Source of the DNA: an uncultured Oscillospiraceae bacterium
Lineage (GTDB): Bacteria; Bacillota; Clostridia; Oscillospirales; Ruminococcaceae
DNA: 27,811 nucleotides
Assembly: GCA_934464775.1 (NCBI GenBank)
Contig: CAKSKG010000028.1
Coordinates: forward strand, 1-27,811
Direction: 5' to 3'
Program-made: the position numbers and the translations under genes
Part shown: one piece after another, positions 6,850 through 15,407 of the stretch
How the letters are laid out: each line of letters opens with the position of its first letter
Numbering within the stretch: the stretch's first letter is position 1
Notes under the pieces: model-generated
Told to the model about the DNA's origin: nothing
The model's input: only the letters and a program-made list of their open reading frames with translations
Databases searched by the model: none

Positions 6850-8286
6850 TTACTTCTTCCATGTGACAGGTGCGAACAGCAGCAGCATCGGGAAAAGCTC
6901 CAAACGTCCCGCAAGCATATCAAATATCAGCACGATCTTTGAAAATGACGAGAAAAATCCGAAGTTAGATGTGGGGCCAACAAGATCAAGTCCGGGGCCG
7001 ATATTATTTATCGTTGTCGTAACCGCCGTAAAGTTGGTTATCAGATCGTAATCCTCAAAGGATATGCACACCAGCGATATCACAAATACAAGTATGAAGC
7101 ATACCATGAACACATTGACCGAACGTATTACCTCGTGACCTATCTCGTGGGAATCCATTCGTATTTTTTTCACCTGCTTTGGGTGTATCAGCGTGTGCAG
7201 TTCCTTGCCCATGCTCTTGAAAAGGATAACTATTCTGTAAACCTTTATTCCGCCGCCCGTACTTCCCGTGCAGGCACCTATGAACATCACAAGCACGATT
7301 ATCGTTCGTGAAAGCTCGGGCCAGAGGTTGAAATCCACAGCCGTAAAACCCGTTGATGAGATCATTGACGAAACCGTGAATATCGCATTCCTGAACGCTT
7401 CGCCGACAGAGGGAAACATTCCCTTGATATTTACTGTTATAACCGCCGTGGCAGCGGCAATTATGGCAAGATAATACCATACCTCCGACACTTTAAGGGC
7501 GTCCTTGAATTTTTTGCTCAACAGAAGAAAATATACGTTGAAATTAAAGCTGAACAGTATCATAAATACCGTTACAATCATGCGGACCGCATCGGAATAT
7601 CCCGCAAGTCCGTCGTTTCGGACGGAAAATCCGCCTGTTCCCGCAGTCGCAAAGGCTGTATTGATCGCATCAAACACGCTCATTCCGCCGAAAAGCAGAA
7701 GCACAAATTCCAATGCCGTCATTACAAGATATATGGCATACAGCAGCAGAGCCGTCGTTTTTATCCTCGGAACAAGCTTGCTTACCGAGGGCCCCGGGCT
7801 TTCCGCTTTCATGATGTGCAGATTCTGTCCGCCCGAAAGCGGCAGGAACGCCATGATGAATACCAGTACGCCCATTCCGCCCACCCAGTGAGTGAAGCTG
7901 CGCCATAAAAGCAGCGACTTCGGCACTGCCTCAACATCGGAAAGTATGGTTGCTCCCGTTGTTGTAAAGCCCGATACCGTCTCGAAAAGTGCGTCTATAT
8001 AATTGGGTATCGCACCCGAAAATACAAATGGAAGCGCTCCGAAAGCACTGAGCACTATCCAGCTTAAAGATACAATAACATATCCGTCACGGGAATGAAG
8101 CGTGCTTTCCTTCGGTTTCCTCAAAGTTATGGGCAGTCCGATAACAATGCATATGCCGATAGTCAACAGCAGCGGAAACAGCGTATTTTCACCGTAGCCT
8201 ATTGATGCAACAAGCGGTATTATCAGAAAAAAAGCCTCAAAATTAAGTATCCAGCCAAGGATATATATTATCATCGGAAAATTCAT
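6850..8286 (-). CDS. trkH: TrkH family potassium uptake protein
   Basis: A 478-residue integral membrane protein, the ion-conducting subunit of the Trk potassium uptake system. The four pore-loop filters are visible: TTTGAT (loop 1), ATAGTGGFS (loop 2), SSTGFTAV (loop 3) and NNIGPGL (loop 4), each with the conserved filter glycine. THWVGGMGV after the first loop and GACTGSTGGGIK before the cytoplasmic HP segment are also typical. AGAGGT precedes the ATG at 8286. It lies 14 nt after trkA, its regulatory subunit, and is followed by a terminator. Coupling to sodium or protons cannot be told. Confidence 0.95.
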   Translation of the reverse strand: MNFPMIIYILGWILNFEAFFLIIPLVASIGYGENTLFPLLLTIGICIVIGLPITLRKPKESTLHSRDGYVIVSLSWIVLSAFGALPFVFSGAIPNYIDALFETVSGFTTTGATILSDVEAVPKSLLLWRSFTHWVGGMGVLVFIMAFLPLSGGQNLHIMKAESPGPSVSKLVPRIKTTALLLYAIYLVMTALEFVLLLFGGMSVFDAINTAFATAGTGGFSVRNDGLAGYSDAVRMIVTVFMILFSFNFNVYFLLLSKKFKDALKVSEVWYYLAIIAAATAVITVNIKGMFPSVGEAFRNAIFTVSSMISSTGFTAVDFNLWPELSRTIIVLVMFIGACTGSTGGGIKVYRIVILFKSMGKELHTLIHPKQVKKIRMDSHEIGHEVIRSVNVFMVCFILVFVISLVCISFEDYDLITNFTAVTTTINNIGPGLDLVGPTSNFGFFSSFSKIVLIFDMLAGRLELFPMLLLFAPVTWKK

Positions 8287-8300
8287 TTCAAATACCTCTG

Positions 8301-9653
8301 TCAGTCAAGAATATCGGAAATATCGTGTGGACGGATATTTGAAACAACAATGACCGAATCGCTTTTTTCGATAACGTCGCTGCCTCGGGGAATTATTACC
8401 CTGTTTCCTCTGAGGATAACGGCAACAAGGACGTTCGGCTTCAGCTTTAAGTCCATAAGCGGCTTTCCGAGAACGGGAGACTTGTCCCTGATAAGAAATT
8501 CCGCAGCCTCCGCCTTGCCCTTGATTATGCTGTAAACCGTCTGAACATTGCTTCCAATGGTGTTTTTCATGGCACGGACATAGCTTACGATAAGCTCGGA
8601 AGTAATATTCTTGGGATAAATTATGGAATCAAGATCAAGCTGTTTTATCACATCGAAAAAATCTATGCGGTTTATCTTTGTAACAAGCTTTTTGCAGCCC
8701 TTTGTACGTGCAAAAAGGGACAGCATGATATTTTCCTCATCAAGATTTGTAAGAGCCGCAAAGGAATTTGCATTTTCAAGTCCCTCTTCCAGCAGTATCT
8801 GCTGGTCAGCCGCATCTCCGCATATAACGGTGACATCGGGCAAAGCCGTGCAGAGGATCTCGCAGCGCTTCGGGTCCTTTTCGATAAGCTTTAATGAGAT
8901 ACCTGTCTTTTTAAGCACCTTACAGAGATAATAAGCGATATCTCCGCCGCCGACGATAATGCAGTCCTTCACCTGATTGATCTTATAATCTATCTTCCTG
9001 AAAAATGCATTTGCATTGGACGGCGACGCTATTATCGAGATAACGTCCTTTTCCTCGAATACAAAGTCACCGTTCGGGATAAAGGCTTCATCGCCTCTTT
9101 CAACCGTGCAGACAAGGACATCACATTTCAGCTTTGTGACGATATCCTTGACGGAACAGCCCGAAAGCACGCAGTTTTCGGGGAGACGGAACTTCATCAG
9201 ATCCACCTTGCCCTTTGCAAAGGTATCTATCTTTATTGCGGACGGGAATCTCAGCACACGGGCGATCTCCGCAGCAGCCGCAAATTCGGGATTTATTACC
9301 ATTGCAAGACCAAGCTCCTCCTTGAGGTACGGAGCCTCCGTGCTGTACTGAGGGTCACGCACACGGGCGATAGTCTGGCAGTTACCTTCCTTTTTGGCAA
9401 TAAGACAGCAGAGAAGATTAAGCTCGTCCGAGCCTGTCACTGCGATAAGAAGATCAGCGTCCCTGATGCCTGCTTCCTGCTGAACAAGGTGAGTTGCACC
9501 GTTTCCCGTCACGCCCAGAACATCGAGCCGTGATGTGACATCGTTCACCTTTGCGGGGTCGATATCAATAACCGTGATATTATCGCCCTCGTCGTTCAGA
9601 CGTTCGGCAAGCTCTCCGCCGACCTTTCCGCAGCCGACAATAATTATATTCAA
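8301..9653 (-). CDS. trkA: Trk system potassium transporter TrkA
   Basis: A 450-residue cytoplasmic gating subunit with two RCK units. The first Rossmann motif is IIIVGCGKVGGELAERL at the N-terminus; the second is DCIIVGGGDIAYYLCKVL near residue 227. Each is followed by an RCK-C (TrkA-C) domain (about 140-220 and 370-450). It binds NAD(H) or nucleotides and controls TrkH. The start codon is TTG (9653-9651): family members start exactly at this Rossmann strand and AGGAG lies 11 nt upstream. A roughly 140-nt leader separates the upstream promoter from the gene. I see no ydaO-type c-di-AMP riboswitch in that leader. Confidence 0.95.
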   Translation of the reverse strand: MNIIIVGCGKVGGELAERLNDEGDNITVIDIDPAKVNDVTSRLDVLGVTGNGATHLVQQEAGIRDADLLIAVTGSDELNLLCCLIAKKEGNCQTIARVRDPQYSTEAPYLKEELGLAMVINPEFAAAAEIARVLRFPSAIKIDTFAKGKVDLMKFRLPENCVLSGCSVKDIVTKLKCDVLVCTVERGDEAFIPNGDFVFEEKDVISIIASPSNANAFFRKIDYKINQVKDCIIVGGGDIAYYLCKVLKKTGISLKLIEKDPKRCEILCTALPDVTVICGDAADQQILLEEGLENANSFAALTNLDEENIMLSLFARTKGCKKLVTKINRIDFFDVIKQLDLDSIIYPKNITSELIVSYVRAMKNTIGSNVQTVYSIIKGKAEAAEFLIRDKSPVLGKPLMDLKLKPNVLVAVILRGNRVIIPRGSDVIEKSDSVIVVSNIRPHDISDILD

Positions 9654-9684
9654 AACCGATCACACTCCTGAAAGGCTGAAAGCC

Positions 9685-9712
9685 CCTATAACGAAAAAAT
9701 CCGTTCTGTCAA
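9685..9712 (-). promoter_or_regulatory. Possible second, proximal promoter of trkA
   Basis: On the minus strand TTGACA (9712-9707), 16-nt spacer, TATAGG (9690-9685). The -10 box is imperfect. It would give a short leader of about 25 nt. Confidence 0.4.
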
Positions 9713-9796
9713 GAAAACATCGCTCAAAAGCGGAGCATATCATAGATGATATTATCACTGTAAAACTTAACAACAGACTTTTCATAATACTACAAT

Positions 9797-9825
9797 AGTA
9801 TAACACTTTTTGCACACTATGTCAA
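9797..9825 (-). promoter_or_regulatory. Promoter of the trkAH operon
   Basis: On the minus strand, a perfect TTGACA (9825-9820), 17-nt spacer, and TATACT (9802-9797). The rest of 9654-9796 is AT-rich leader with only short imperfect inverted repeats; no known riboswitch is recognised. Confidence 0.85.
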
Positions 9826-9878
9826 CATCATAAACACTTTTAACATTGATATCAAAATCATATCAAAAATCGGTAATA

Positions 9879-9907
9879 TTGACTTTTTTACGGTTTCATG
9901 CTATACT
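9879..9907 (+). promoter_or_regulatory. Promoter of the 130-residue membrane protein gene
   Basis: TTGACT (9879-9884), 17-nt spacer, TATACT (9902-9907). It diverges from the trkA promoter about 50 bp away. Confidence 0.8.
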
Positions 9908-9954
9908 GATGAATATAAAGCATAAATCTCATAAAAAATGACAGGAGAAGTGAA

Positions 9955-10347
9955 ATGAAAAGACTTATAAACATAACATCTGTCCTTTGTGCGATCGCGG
10001 CGGCGGTATCGCTTATCATCGGCATACGGGCACTTATGGGACACGGAATATTTCTGGGGCTTGCATTTTTTGCAATGGCGGAAAGCGGCACATTTTTCGG
10101 ATTTATCGGAAATATCCTCGGAATTGCAATAGTATGCGGCGGCTTCGGCGCAATGGGATATTACGGTATCACCGCCGACAGAAACCCGCAGAACAGAAAG
10201 CGTGCCTTCATTTTCGGACTGATAATGTCGGGAATATGCCTGCTTTCGCTTATCTACGGAATTTTCTCGGGACATTTCAATATCGGAGATTTCTTCCTGC
10301 CGGCACTCCCCCTTATCTATACTTACGGAATACTTAAATCGGCATAA
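9955..10347 (+). CDS. Small four-helix membrane protein, function unknown
   Basis: A 130-residue hydrophobic protein not assigned to a family. Four membrane segments are evident: about residues 4-28, 32-62 (with a GFIGNILGIAIVCGGFGAMGYYG stretch rich in small residues), 82-100 and 104-126. A charged cytoplasmic-looking loop, DRNPQNRKR, lies in the middle. AGGAG at about 9942-9946 supports the ATG at 9955. It is monocistronic, with its own promoter and a strong terminator, and is divergent from trkA. Nothing else suggests a function. Confidence 0.8.
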   Translation: MKRLINITSVLCAIAAAVSLIIGIRALMGHGIFLGLAFFAMAESGTFFGFIGNILGIAIVCGGFGAMGYYGITADRNPQNRKRAFIFGLIMSGICLLSLIYGIFSGHFNIGDFFLPALPLIYTYGILKSA

Positions 10348-10362
10348 CATTAAAGAATAAAC

Positions 10363-10405
10363 AAAAACGGTGTATCATTCGTTCGTGAATGATACACCGT
10401 TTTTT
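10363..10405. terminator. Bidirectional intrinsic terminator
   Basis: An 18-bp perfect stem, with arms at 10363-10380 and 10387-10404 (core ACGGTGTATCATTC), encloses a 6-nt loop. A and T runs flank both sides. It ends the small membrane protein gene and the convergent solute-binding protein gene. Confidence 0.92.
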
Positions 10406-10423
10406 ATGTTCGGTTATTTATTG

Positions 10424-12943
10424 TCAGCTCTGTTCGCTGAGGAAGAGCTGAACACGGCTCTGGATCATATCCGCTGTCTGCTGGGCTGTATTCTGTCCGT
10501 TATAGAAGTTGGCTGTTTCTTCGTTGATGATATTTATGATATCCTCGGAAGAGTTGGGGCTTAATACATTTGTGCAAGTGCTTACGATATTTGTGATCTT
10601 ATCCACCTGCTCCTGTGTAACGTTGCCGACCTTAACTTCCATATCGCCGACCCAGTATGTGTTCTCATACTTAACATCGTTGCCGTTTTCGTCCTTGTAT
10701 GTGTTTGGCTTCATAGCCTTTTCAGCAAGCTTGTTGAAAGAGGACTTTCTTACAGGGAAGTTCCACTGGAGCTTATCCTGTGTTTCTTCGGAAAGAATGG
10801 ACTTAATAAGTGCCCAGCCTGCATCGGGGTGAGCGGCATTCTTTGTGATGCCGATACTTCCGCCAACGGAAACAACGGCAGGACCCTGATTTGTTCCGGG
10901 GAAGCCTACAAGGCTGATCTTCTCGCCGAACTGACCGTTCTCTGTATTGTTGTAATCGTCAAAGGAGCTGAGATAGAACGAATTAAAAAGTACCTTGTCA
11001 TTGCGGTATGCCATCTGATAATTTGTCCAGTAATCGGGGTCATTGTTAGCTTCATCGCTGTCGAATTCCTCTGGATAATTATTGCTCATTTCAAGTATCT
11101 TTACAAATTCATCGGTATTGAACGAGCAGGTATTATCAGAATGAACGAATGAATTATATCCGAACATTAATGCATTGCTGATGAAGTCACTTCTTGTAAG
11201 ATATGCCTGACTGAGCATTGTCATGCCCTCATGAGCGCTGAGTATCTGATCCACAGTATCAAAGGAAACAGCGCCGTCCTCGGGAATGTACTGCTGCTTT
11301 GCGGCAAATCCAAGAATATAATATGCTGAGATCATATTGTAAAGCTTGCCGTCCTTTTCGGAAGCACGCCAGAGATTATCAAAATAATCATCACGGTTAA
11401 GACCGTCCTCACCGTCGATATACTCATTAAGATCAACGAAAAGTCCCTTTGAAGCATAGTTGCCCATTGTATCCATATCGCCTACGGAAATAATATCGGG
11501 GATATTGCCAGATGTGATCTCGGCATTGAGCTTTGTAAGACCTGCCGTATAATCCTCCTCATTGCCTGTGGAGTAGTCATTCATTGCGCTGTAATCGGTG
11601 ATGCATATCTGATAATCGGGGTTATCGTTATTGAACTTTACAACTGCGGAGCGAATTGAATCCTCAAGATAATACGCTGCCATATCCACCTTGATCTTTT
11701 CCTTTACGTCTGCCGCATCAAGCTTTGAAACGACCGTGATAACATTTGAACCGTCATCGGCAGAATTGCTGGGGAAATAAATGCTGTCGCCGTCAATGGA
11801 TACATTATAGATATATGATGCATCAACGCCTGCGTTCAGCAGATCAACTATCAGCTCCGAGGTTCCGTCAGCCTTTATGCCGTAAATGCTGCTTGTGTCG
11901 GTGTATGTAGCAATATAGTCCCCTGTTCCGTCACAAACTGTACTGAGATTCGCAGAAAGCTTTGTGATATCAACAAGCTCCTTCTTATTGATATCAACTT
12001 CCTTCAGGGTATTGCTGCTGGTATATATGCCGTCGTCGGAAATACTGCTCTCATACATTGTGAACAGCACTCTTCCGTCATTGCTGATGCTTATGCCGTT
12101 AAACCACGAATTGGAGTTATCGTAGGAAACATTGCATATTTTCTTGCCGCTGGGGTCAACAGCCATGATGCTGTCATTAAGACCGATATAGATGTTGTTG
12201 TCCTTATCGGCAGCGATATAATTTACATATCCGCTTTCGGCAATTTCGGTGATCTCGTTCAGGTCAATGCTGTCAAGAACATTTCCGTCAAGATCAACAT
12301 GAACATAAAACCACTTGCTCGTCCAGGAAGCATCGCCCGACTGATCTGCGGCAGCTGTATCCTCTGCGGGAGCTTCGGTTTCATCGGCTGATGTCTCTTC
12401 AGCTGTTTCCTCTCCCTCTTCGGCGGGAGCATCGGCACCTGCTATGCTTGTTTCGGCATATGCAACAGTCGTATCGTCACCGTAGCTGTACTGTGCGGCA
12501 TTGTCATGGCTTTCCAGATACCATACTGTTCCGTCGCTCATAAATCTGAAATTGCCCAGATTAATATTGTCGTTTTCATCAATAGGAGATGCATTGAGCT
12601 GAGTCTTGCTTATAACATTTCCTTCGCCGTCCATGCAGTAGATGTATGTTGTATTTGTACTTGTGTTTGTTGCCTCATCATACTGATAATCGGTGTAGGT
12701 GAAATATATCTTTCCGTCTATTGCCTGAATGGAATTTACATAATCCACACCCTCGGGCAGCTTGATGTCCTTTGATGAATATTCGATCTTTACCATTTCC
12801 TCTGCATTCTTCTGTGTGCCGTCGGAAGCGGAAGTTTCGTTTCCGACATTGTCCTTCCCGCCGCAGGCTGTAAAGGTGCAGCCGATCATTGCAGCTGCCG
12901 CAACTATACAGATTATTCTTGTTATCTTCTTTCGTGTATTCAT
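10424..12943 (-). CDS. Propeller-fused extracellular solute-binding lipoprotein (ABC importer)
   Basis: An 839-residue lipoprotein. I use the ATG at 12943, which has GGAGA 6 nt upstream and begins a clean signal peptide (MNTRKKITRIICIVAAAA) ending in lipobox FTAC with C27. Residues about 55-405 are beta-rich with repeated blade-like units (for example IDGKIYFTYTDY, DNNIYIGLNDSIMAVDPSGKK, NDGRVLFTMYES, GDSIYFPSNS), suggesting a beta-propeller, interrupted by an Ala/Glu/Thr-rich linker at 166-205. Residues about 415-839 are a family 1 type solute-binding domain (IRSAVVKFNNDNPDYQI, later GFPGTNQGPAVVSVGGSIGITKNAAHPDAGWALIKSILS). It is nearly twice the usual 420-450 residues. It is the last gene of the MalFG/MacAB-like operon but also has its own promoter. 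The ligand is unknown; a carbohydrate is likely from family. Confidence 0.85.
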   Translation of the reverse strand: MNTRKKITRIICIVAAAAMIGCTFTACGGKDNVGNETSASDGTQKNAEEMVKIEYSSKDIKLPEGVDYVNSIQAIDGKIYFTYTDYQYDEATNTSTNTTYIYCMDGEGNVISKTQLNASPIDENDNINLGNFRFMSDGTVWYLESHDNAAQYSYGDDTTVAYAETSIAGADAPAEEGEETAEETSADETEAPAEDTAAADQSGDASWTSKWFYVHVDLDGNVLDSIDLNEITEIAESGYVNYIAADKDNNIYIGLNDSIMAVDPSGKKICNVSYDNSNSWFNGISISNDGRVLFTMYESSISDDGIYTSSNTLKEVDINKKELVDITKLSANLSTVCDGTGDYIATYTDTSSIYGIKADGTSELIVDLLNAGVDASYIYNVSIDGDSIYFPSNSADDGSNVITVVSKLDAADVKEKIKVDMAAYYLEDSIRSAVVKFNNDNPDYQICITDYSAMNDYSTGNEEDYTAGLTKLNAEITSGNIPDIISVGDMDTMGNYASKGLFVDLNEYIDGEDGLNRDDYFDNLWRASEKDGKLYNMISAYYILGFAAKQQYIPEDGAVSFDTVDQILSAHEGMTMLSQAYLTRSDFISNALMFGYNSFVHSDNTCSFNTDEFVKILEMSNNYPEEFDSDEANNDPDYWTNYQMAYRNDKVLFNSFYLSSFDDYNNTENGQFGEKISLVGFPGTNQGPAVVSVGGSIGITKNAAHPDAGWALIKSILSEETQDKLQWNFPVRKSSFNKLAEKAMKPNTYKDENGNDVKYENTYWVGDMEVKVGNVTQEQVDKITNIVSTCTNVLSPNSSEDIINIINEETANFYNGQNTAQQTADMIQSRVQLFLSEQS

Positions 12944-13002
12944 TGTGATTCTCCGTTCTGCCGCCAAAGCGGCGTGAATTGAATTTTGTCTTTGCTTTTA
13001 TC

Positions 13003-13031
13003 ATAATATCATAAACAGATGATATTGTCAA
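13003..13031 (-). promoter_or_regulatory. Internal promoter for the solute-binding protein
   Basis: On the minus strand, a perfect TTGACA (13031-13026), 17-nt spacer, TATTAT (13008-13003) preceded by TGA. It lies between the adaptor and the lipoprotein gene, allowing extra synthesis of the binding protein. A small GCCGC-TTTG-GCGGC hairpin sits in the leader just before the ribosome site. Confidence 0.85.
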
Positions 13032-13057
13032 ATAGAAGCGATTTTATCGGCGGTTCC

Positions 13058-15373
13058 TTAATTTCCCGCAGTATCAGCCATCTTGACCTGCTGACCGTCG
13101 CTTATGGGCATTGAAGATGTTGTGATAACAAACTCGCTGCCGCTGAGTCCGCTTACCGCAGCGGAGGTATCATTCTGTGCAAGCACCTCTACCGCATATC
13201 TTGATGCAAAGTAACGGCTGCCCAGTGCGGAATTCTTCGATTCAACAACAAGAACATAATTGCCGTTCTTATCGTTTCTGACAGCACTGTTGGGCACAAC
13301 TGCCTGATACTGCTGACCCTTTGCGCCGACTGTAAGAGTTACGCTGTCGCCCTGCTTTACATCGGAGCCTGTAACGGTAAATTCAAGCACCTTGTTTGTC
13401 TGGGGATTGGAAGTATCGGTCTTTATAGCCGAAAGCGTTGCTGTGATGTCACTGCCGAAGTAATTGTTTGCAACGTCCGCAGCAGCACCAACCGTAAGCT
13501 TCTTTGCCTGCTCTGCCTTTACCGAGAAGCTGAGAGTATAGCCCTTGTCGGTCATTGCAATAACAGCCGCAGCATTTCCTGCCGCAGTGGATTCGCCTGC
13601 CGCATAGGCAACGCTCTGGATAATACCGCTTACGGGAGCAAGAACATTTTCACCCTCGGACTTCTTTTTAAGATCCTCGATAGTTTTCTTCTGCTCGGCG
13701 ATCTCCTCCTCCTGGGCACGGAGATCCTCCGAGGTCTGACGGTTTGTAACGCTGTCCGTTTTCTGCTTTACCTCAAAGTTTGCTTCAAGGGATTCAAGGC
13801 TGCGCTTTTTCTCTTCAAGTGAATCTTCAAGTGTCTGCTTGTCGGTCTCCATTTTTACCTCAAGCTCCGCCTTGCTCTTTGTGTATTCATTTTTCTTGTC
13901 ATCAAGGGACTTCTGGGTTTCTTCAAGAGTCTGGAGATTTGTCTGCTTTGTCTTATAATCGTTCAGCTGACGGTTAAGGTCTGCCTTTGCTTCCTTTTTA
14001 ACATCGGCTAATTCCTTTTCGGCAGCCTTTCTTGAATCGGCAGCCGCACTGTCAAGGCTGAGATCCTCGGCATTTTTCTTAGCGTCGTTAAGCAGAACGA
14101 TAAGCTCTGCCTTGATCGCTCTTTTTTCCTTATTGACCTTTTCAGCCGCAGCGGAAAGTGCATTCTGCGCTCTTGTCATTTTATTGAGTGCGCTTTTCAG
14201 TTTAAGTGAATTGTTGGAGCCTGCATTGCTCTTTTCAATAAGTACACGGAGATCTTCATTCAGGTTGTTGATATCACGCTGAATTGTCACTCTTTCCTCA
14301 TAAAGCTTCTGAAGCTCTTCATCGTCCTTTGCGGTAACGATCTTTCTTACGATAAGATCAAGATCCTCTGTCTTTTCGGTCACCTGCTGTCTCTTTTCCC
14401 TTATCTGATCGCTGTAATCGGGGATATCGCCTATTTCAGCCTGGAGAGTCTCATAGCTCTTCTTTGCATTGTCATATGTAGTCTGTGCTTCCTCCATGTC
14501 CGCAAGATAAGACGCTATTCTGTTATAATAGCTGTAAGGCAGACCAAGCATATCCGTTGTGTCAAGTGCGGAAATATATCCCTCGATAGCGGATACCTTT
14601 GCCTTTGCTTCCTCTTCCGTGGGGTACTTGTCAAGATTTTCCTTTGCTGCGTTTACCTTGCCGTACCATTCATCGGGCAGAGGTGAAAAATCATCTGTAT
14701 CGAGGCAGGCGATCGCAGCTGTAAGCTCGTTGATCTTATTCTCGATCTGGACCGATGTTTCCTTTATGGGACCGATCTCACTGCACTTTGCTTCAAGTGC
14801 CGCAATATCTTTCTTTATCTGATTAAGATTGAGATAATCGGAAGCATATGTCTTTGCGATGAAGTCCTCGTCATTATACTTATAGATCTTTTCGTTTATC
14901 TCACGGATATCATCACGGGCGTTTTCAAGCTCCAGCTTTTCAACAAGATAGCCTGTGCCGTTGTCCGCAGCGATAACTGCCTTTCTGTAAGCAAGCTCCA
15001 GATCACGGAGAGTTTTCTCCGCTGTGGAAAGCTCCGTGCTTTCCTGACCGTCAAGGGTATAGATAACGTCGCCCTTTTCAACGGCATCTCCTGCCTTGAC
15101 GAAAACTCCGCTTATCTTTCTTGTTTCGTTTACCACAACATCATAGTTCTGACCTGCTGTGACGGTTCCGCTGCCTCTTATCTGCTCGGAAACATTTCCC
15201 GCAGCGGCATACTGAGCGGAAACCTCCGGCAGAGACATATTCATCACCGTATTTGAGAAAAATGTGAGAACAAGCATTACCGCCAGAAAAATGATAGCAA
15301 CATTTTTGATTATGTCACGCCTTGATTTTTTTACGCCGCCTTTTGTTTCGGCATTTATCTTTTCAGTGTTCAT
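13058..15373 (-). CDS. HlyD/MacA-like adaptor with very long coiled coil
   Basis: A 771-residue membrane-anchored extracytoplasmic protein. One membrane segment (about residues 25-46) follows a basic cytoplasmic start. The first lipoyl half is VRGSGTVTAG-like (SGTVTAGQNYDVVVNETRKISGVFVKAGDAVEKGDVIYTLDG, 69-110). About 115-575 is a long charged alpha-helical hairpin. The second lipoyl half is ENVLAPVSGIIQSVAYAAGEST, followed by a beta-barrel domain (LTVGAAADV..., AVVPNSAVRNDKNGNYVLVV), the order of MacA/HlyD periplasmic adaptors. MacA is about 370 residues, so the coil here is extended by several hundred. It sits between the MacB-core-like gene and the binding protein. In a Gram-positive cell it would bridge the membrane and the wall or an S-layer-like surface, by inference. 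Confidence 0.85.
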   Translation of the reverse strand: MNTEKINAETKGGVKKSRRDIIKNVAIIFLAVMLVLTFFSNTVMNMSLPEVSAQYAAAGNVSEQIRGSGTVTAGQNYDVVVNETRKISGVFVKAGDAVEKGDVIYTLDGQESTELSTAEKTLRDLELAYRKAVIAADNGTGYLVEKLELENARDDIREINEKIYKYNDEDFIAKTYASDYLNLNQIKKDIAALEAKCSEIGPIKETSVQIENKINELTAAIACLDTDDFSPLPDEWYGKVNAAKENLDKYPTEEEAKAKVSAIEGYISALDTTDMLGLPYSYYNRIASYLADMEEAQTTYDNAKKSYETLQAEIGDIPDYSDQIREKRQQVTEKTEDLDLIVRKIVTAKDDEELQKLYEERVTIQRDINNLNEDLRVLIEKSNAGSNNSLKLKSALNKMTRAQNALSAAAEKVNKEKRAIKAELIVLLNDAKKNAEDLSLDSAAADSRKAAEKELADVKKEAKADLNRQLNDYKTKQTNLQTLEETQKSLDDKKNEYTKSKAELEVKMETDKQTLEDSLEEKKRSLESLEANFEVKQKTDSVTNRQTSEDLRAQEEEIAEQKKTIEDLKKKSEGENVLAPVSGIIQSVAYAAGESTAAGNAAAVIAMTDKGYTLSFSVKAEQAKKLTVGAAADVANNYFGSDITATLSAIKTDTSNPQTNKVLEFTVTGSDVKQGDSVTLTVGAKGQQYQAVVPNSAVRNDKNGNYVLVVESKNSALGSRYFASRYAVEVLAQNDTSAAVSGLSGSEFVITTSSMPISDGQQVKMADTAGN

Positions 15374-15407
15374 TTGATCTCGTTCCTTCCTGCTCTGAAA
15401 GCTTTTG

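Noticed and set aside
9654..9796. ydaO-type c-di-AMP riboswitch before trkA
   Set aside because: The leader lacks the conserved GGGUGAA-type core that I would expect and has only weak inverted repeats.
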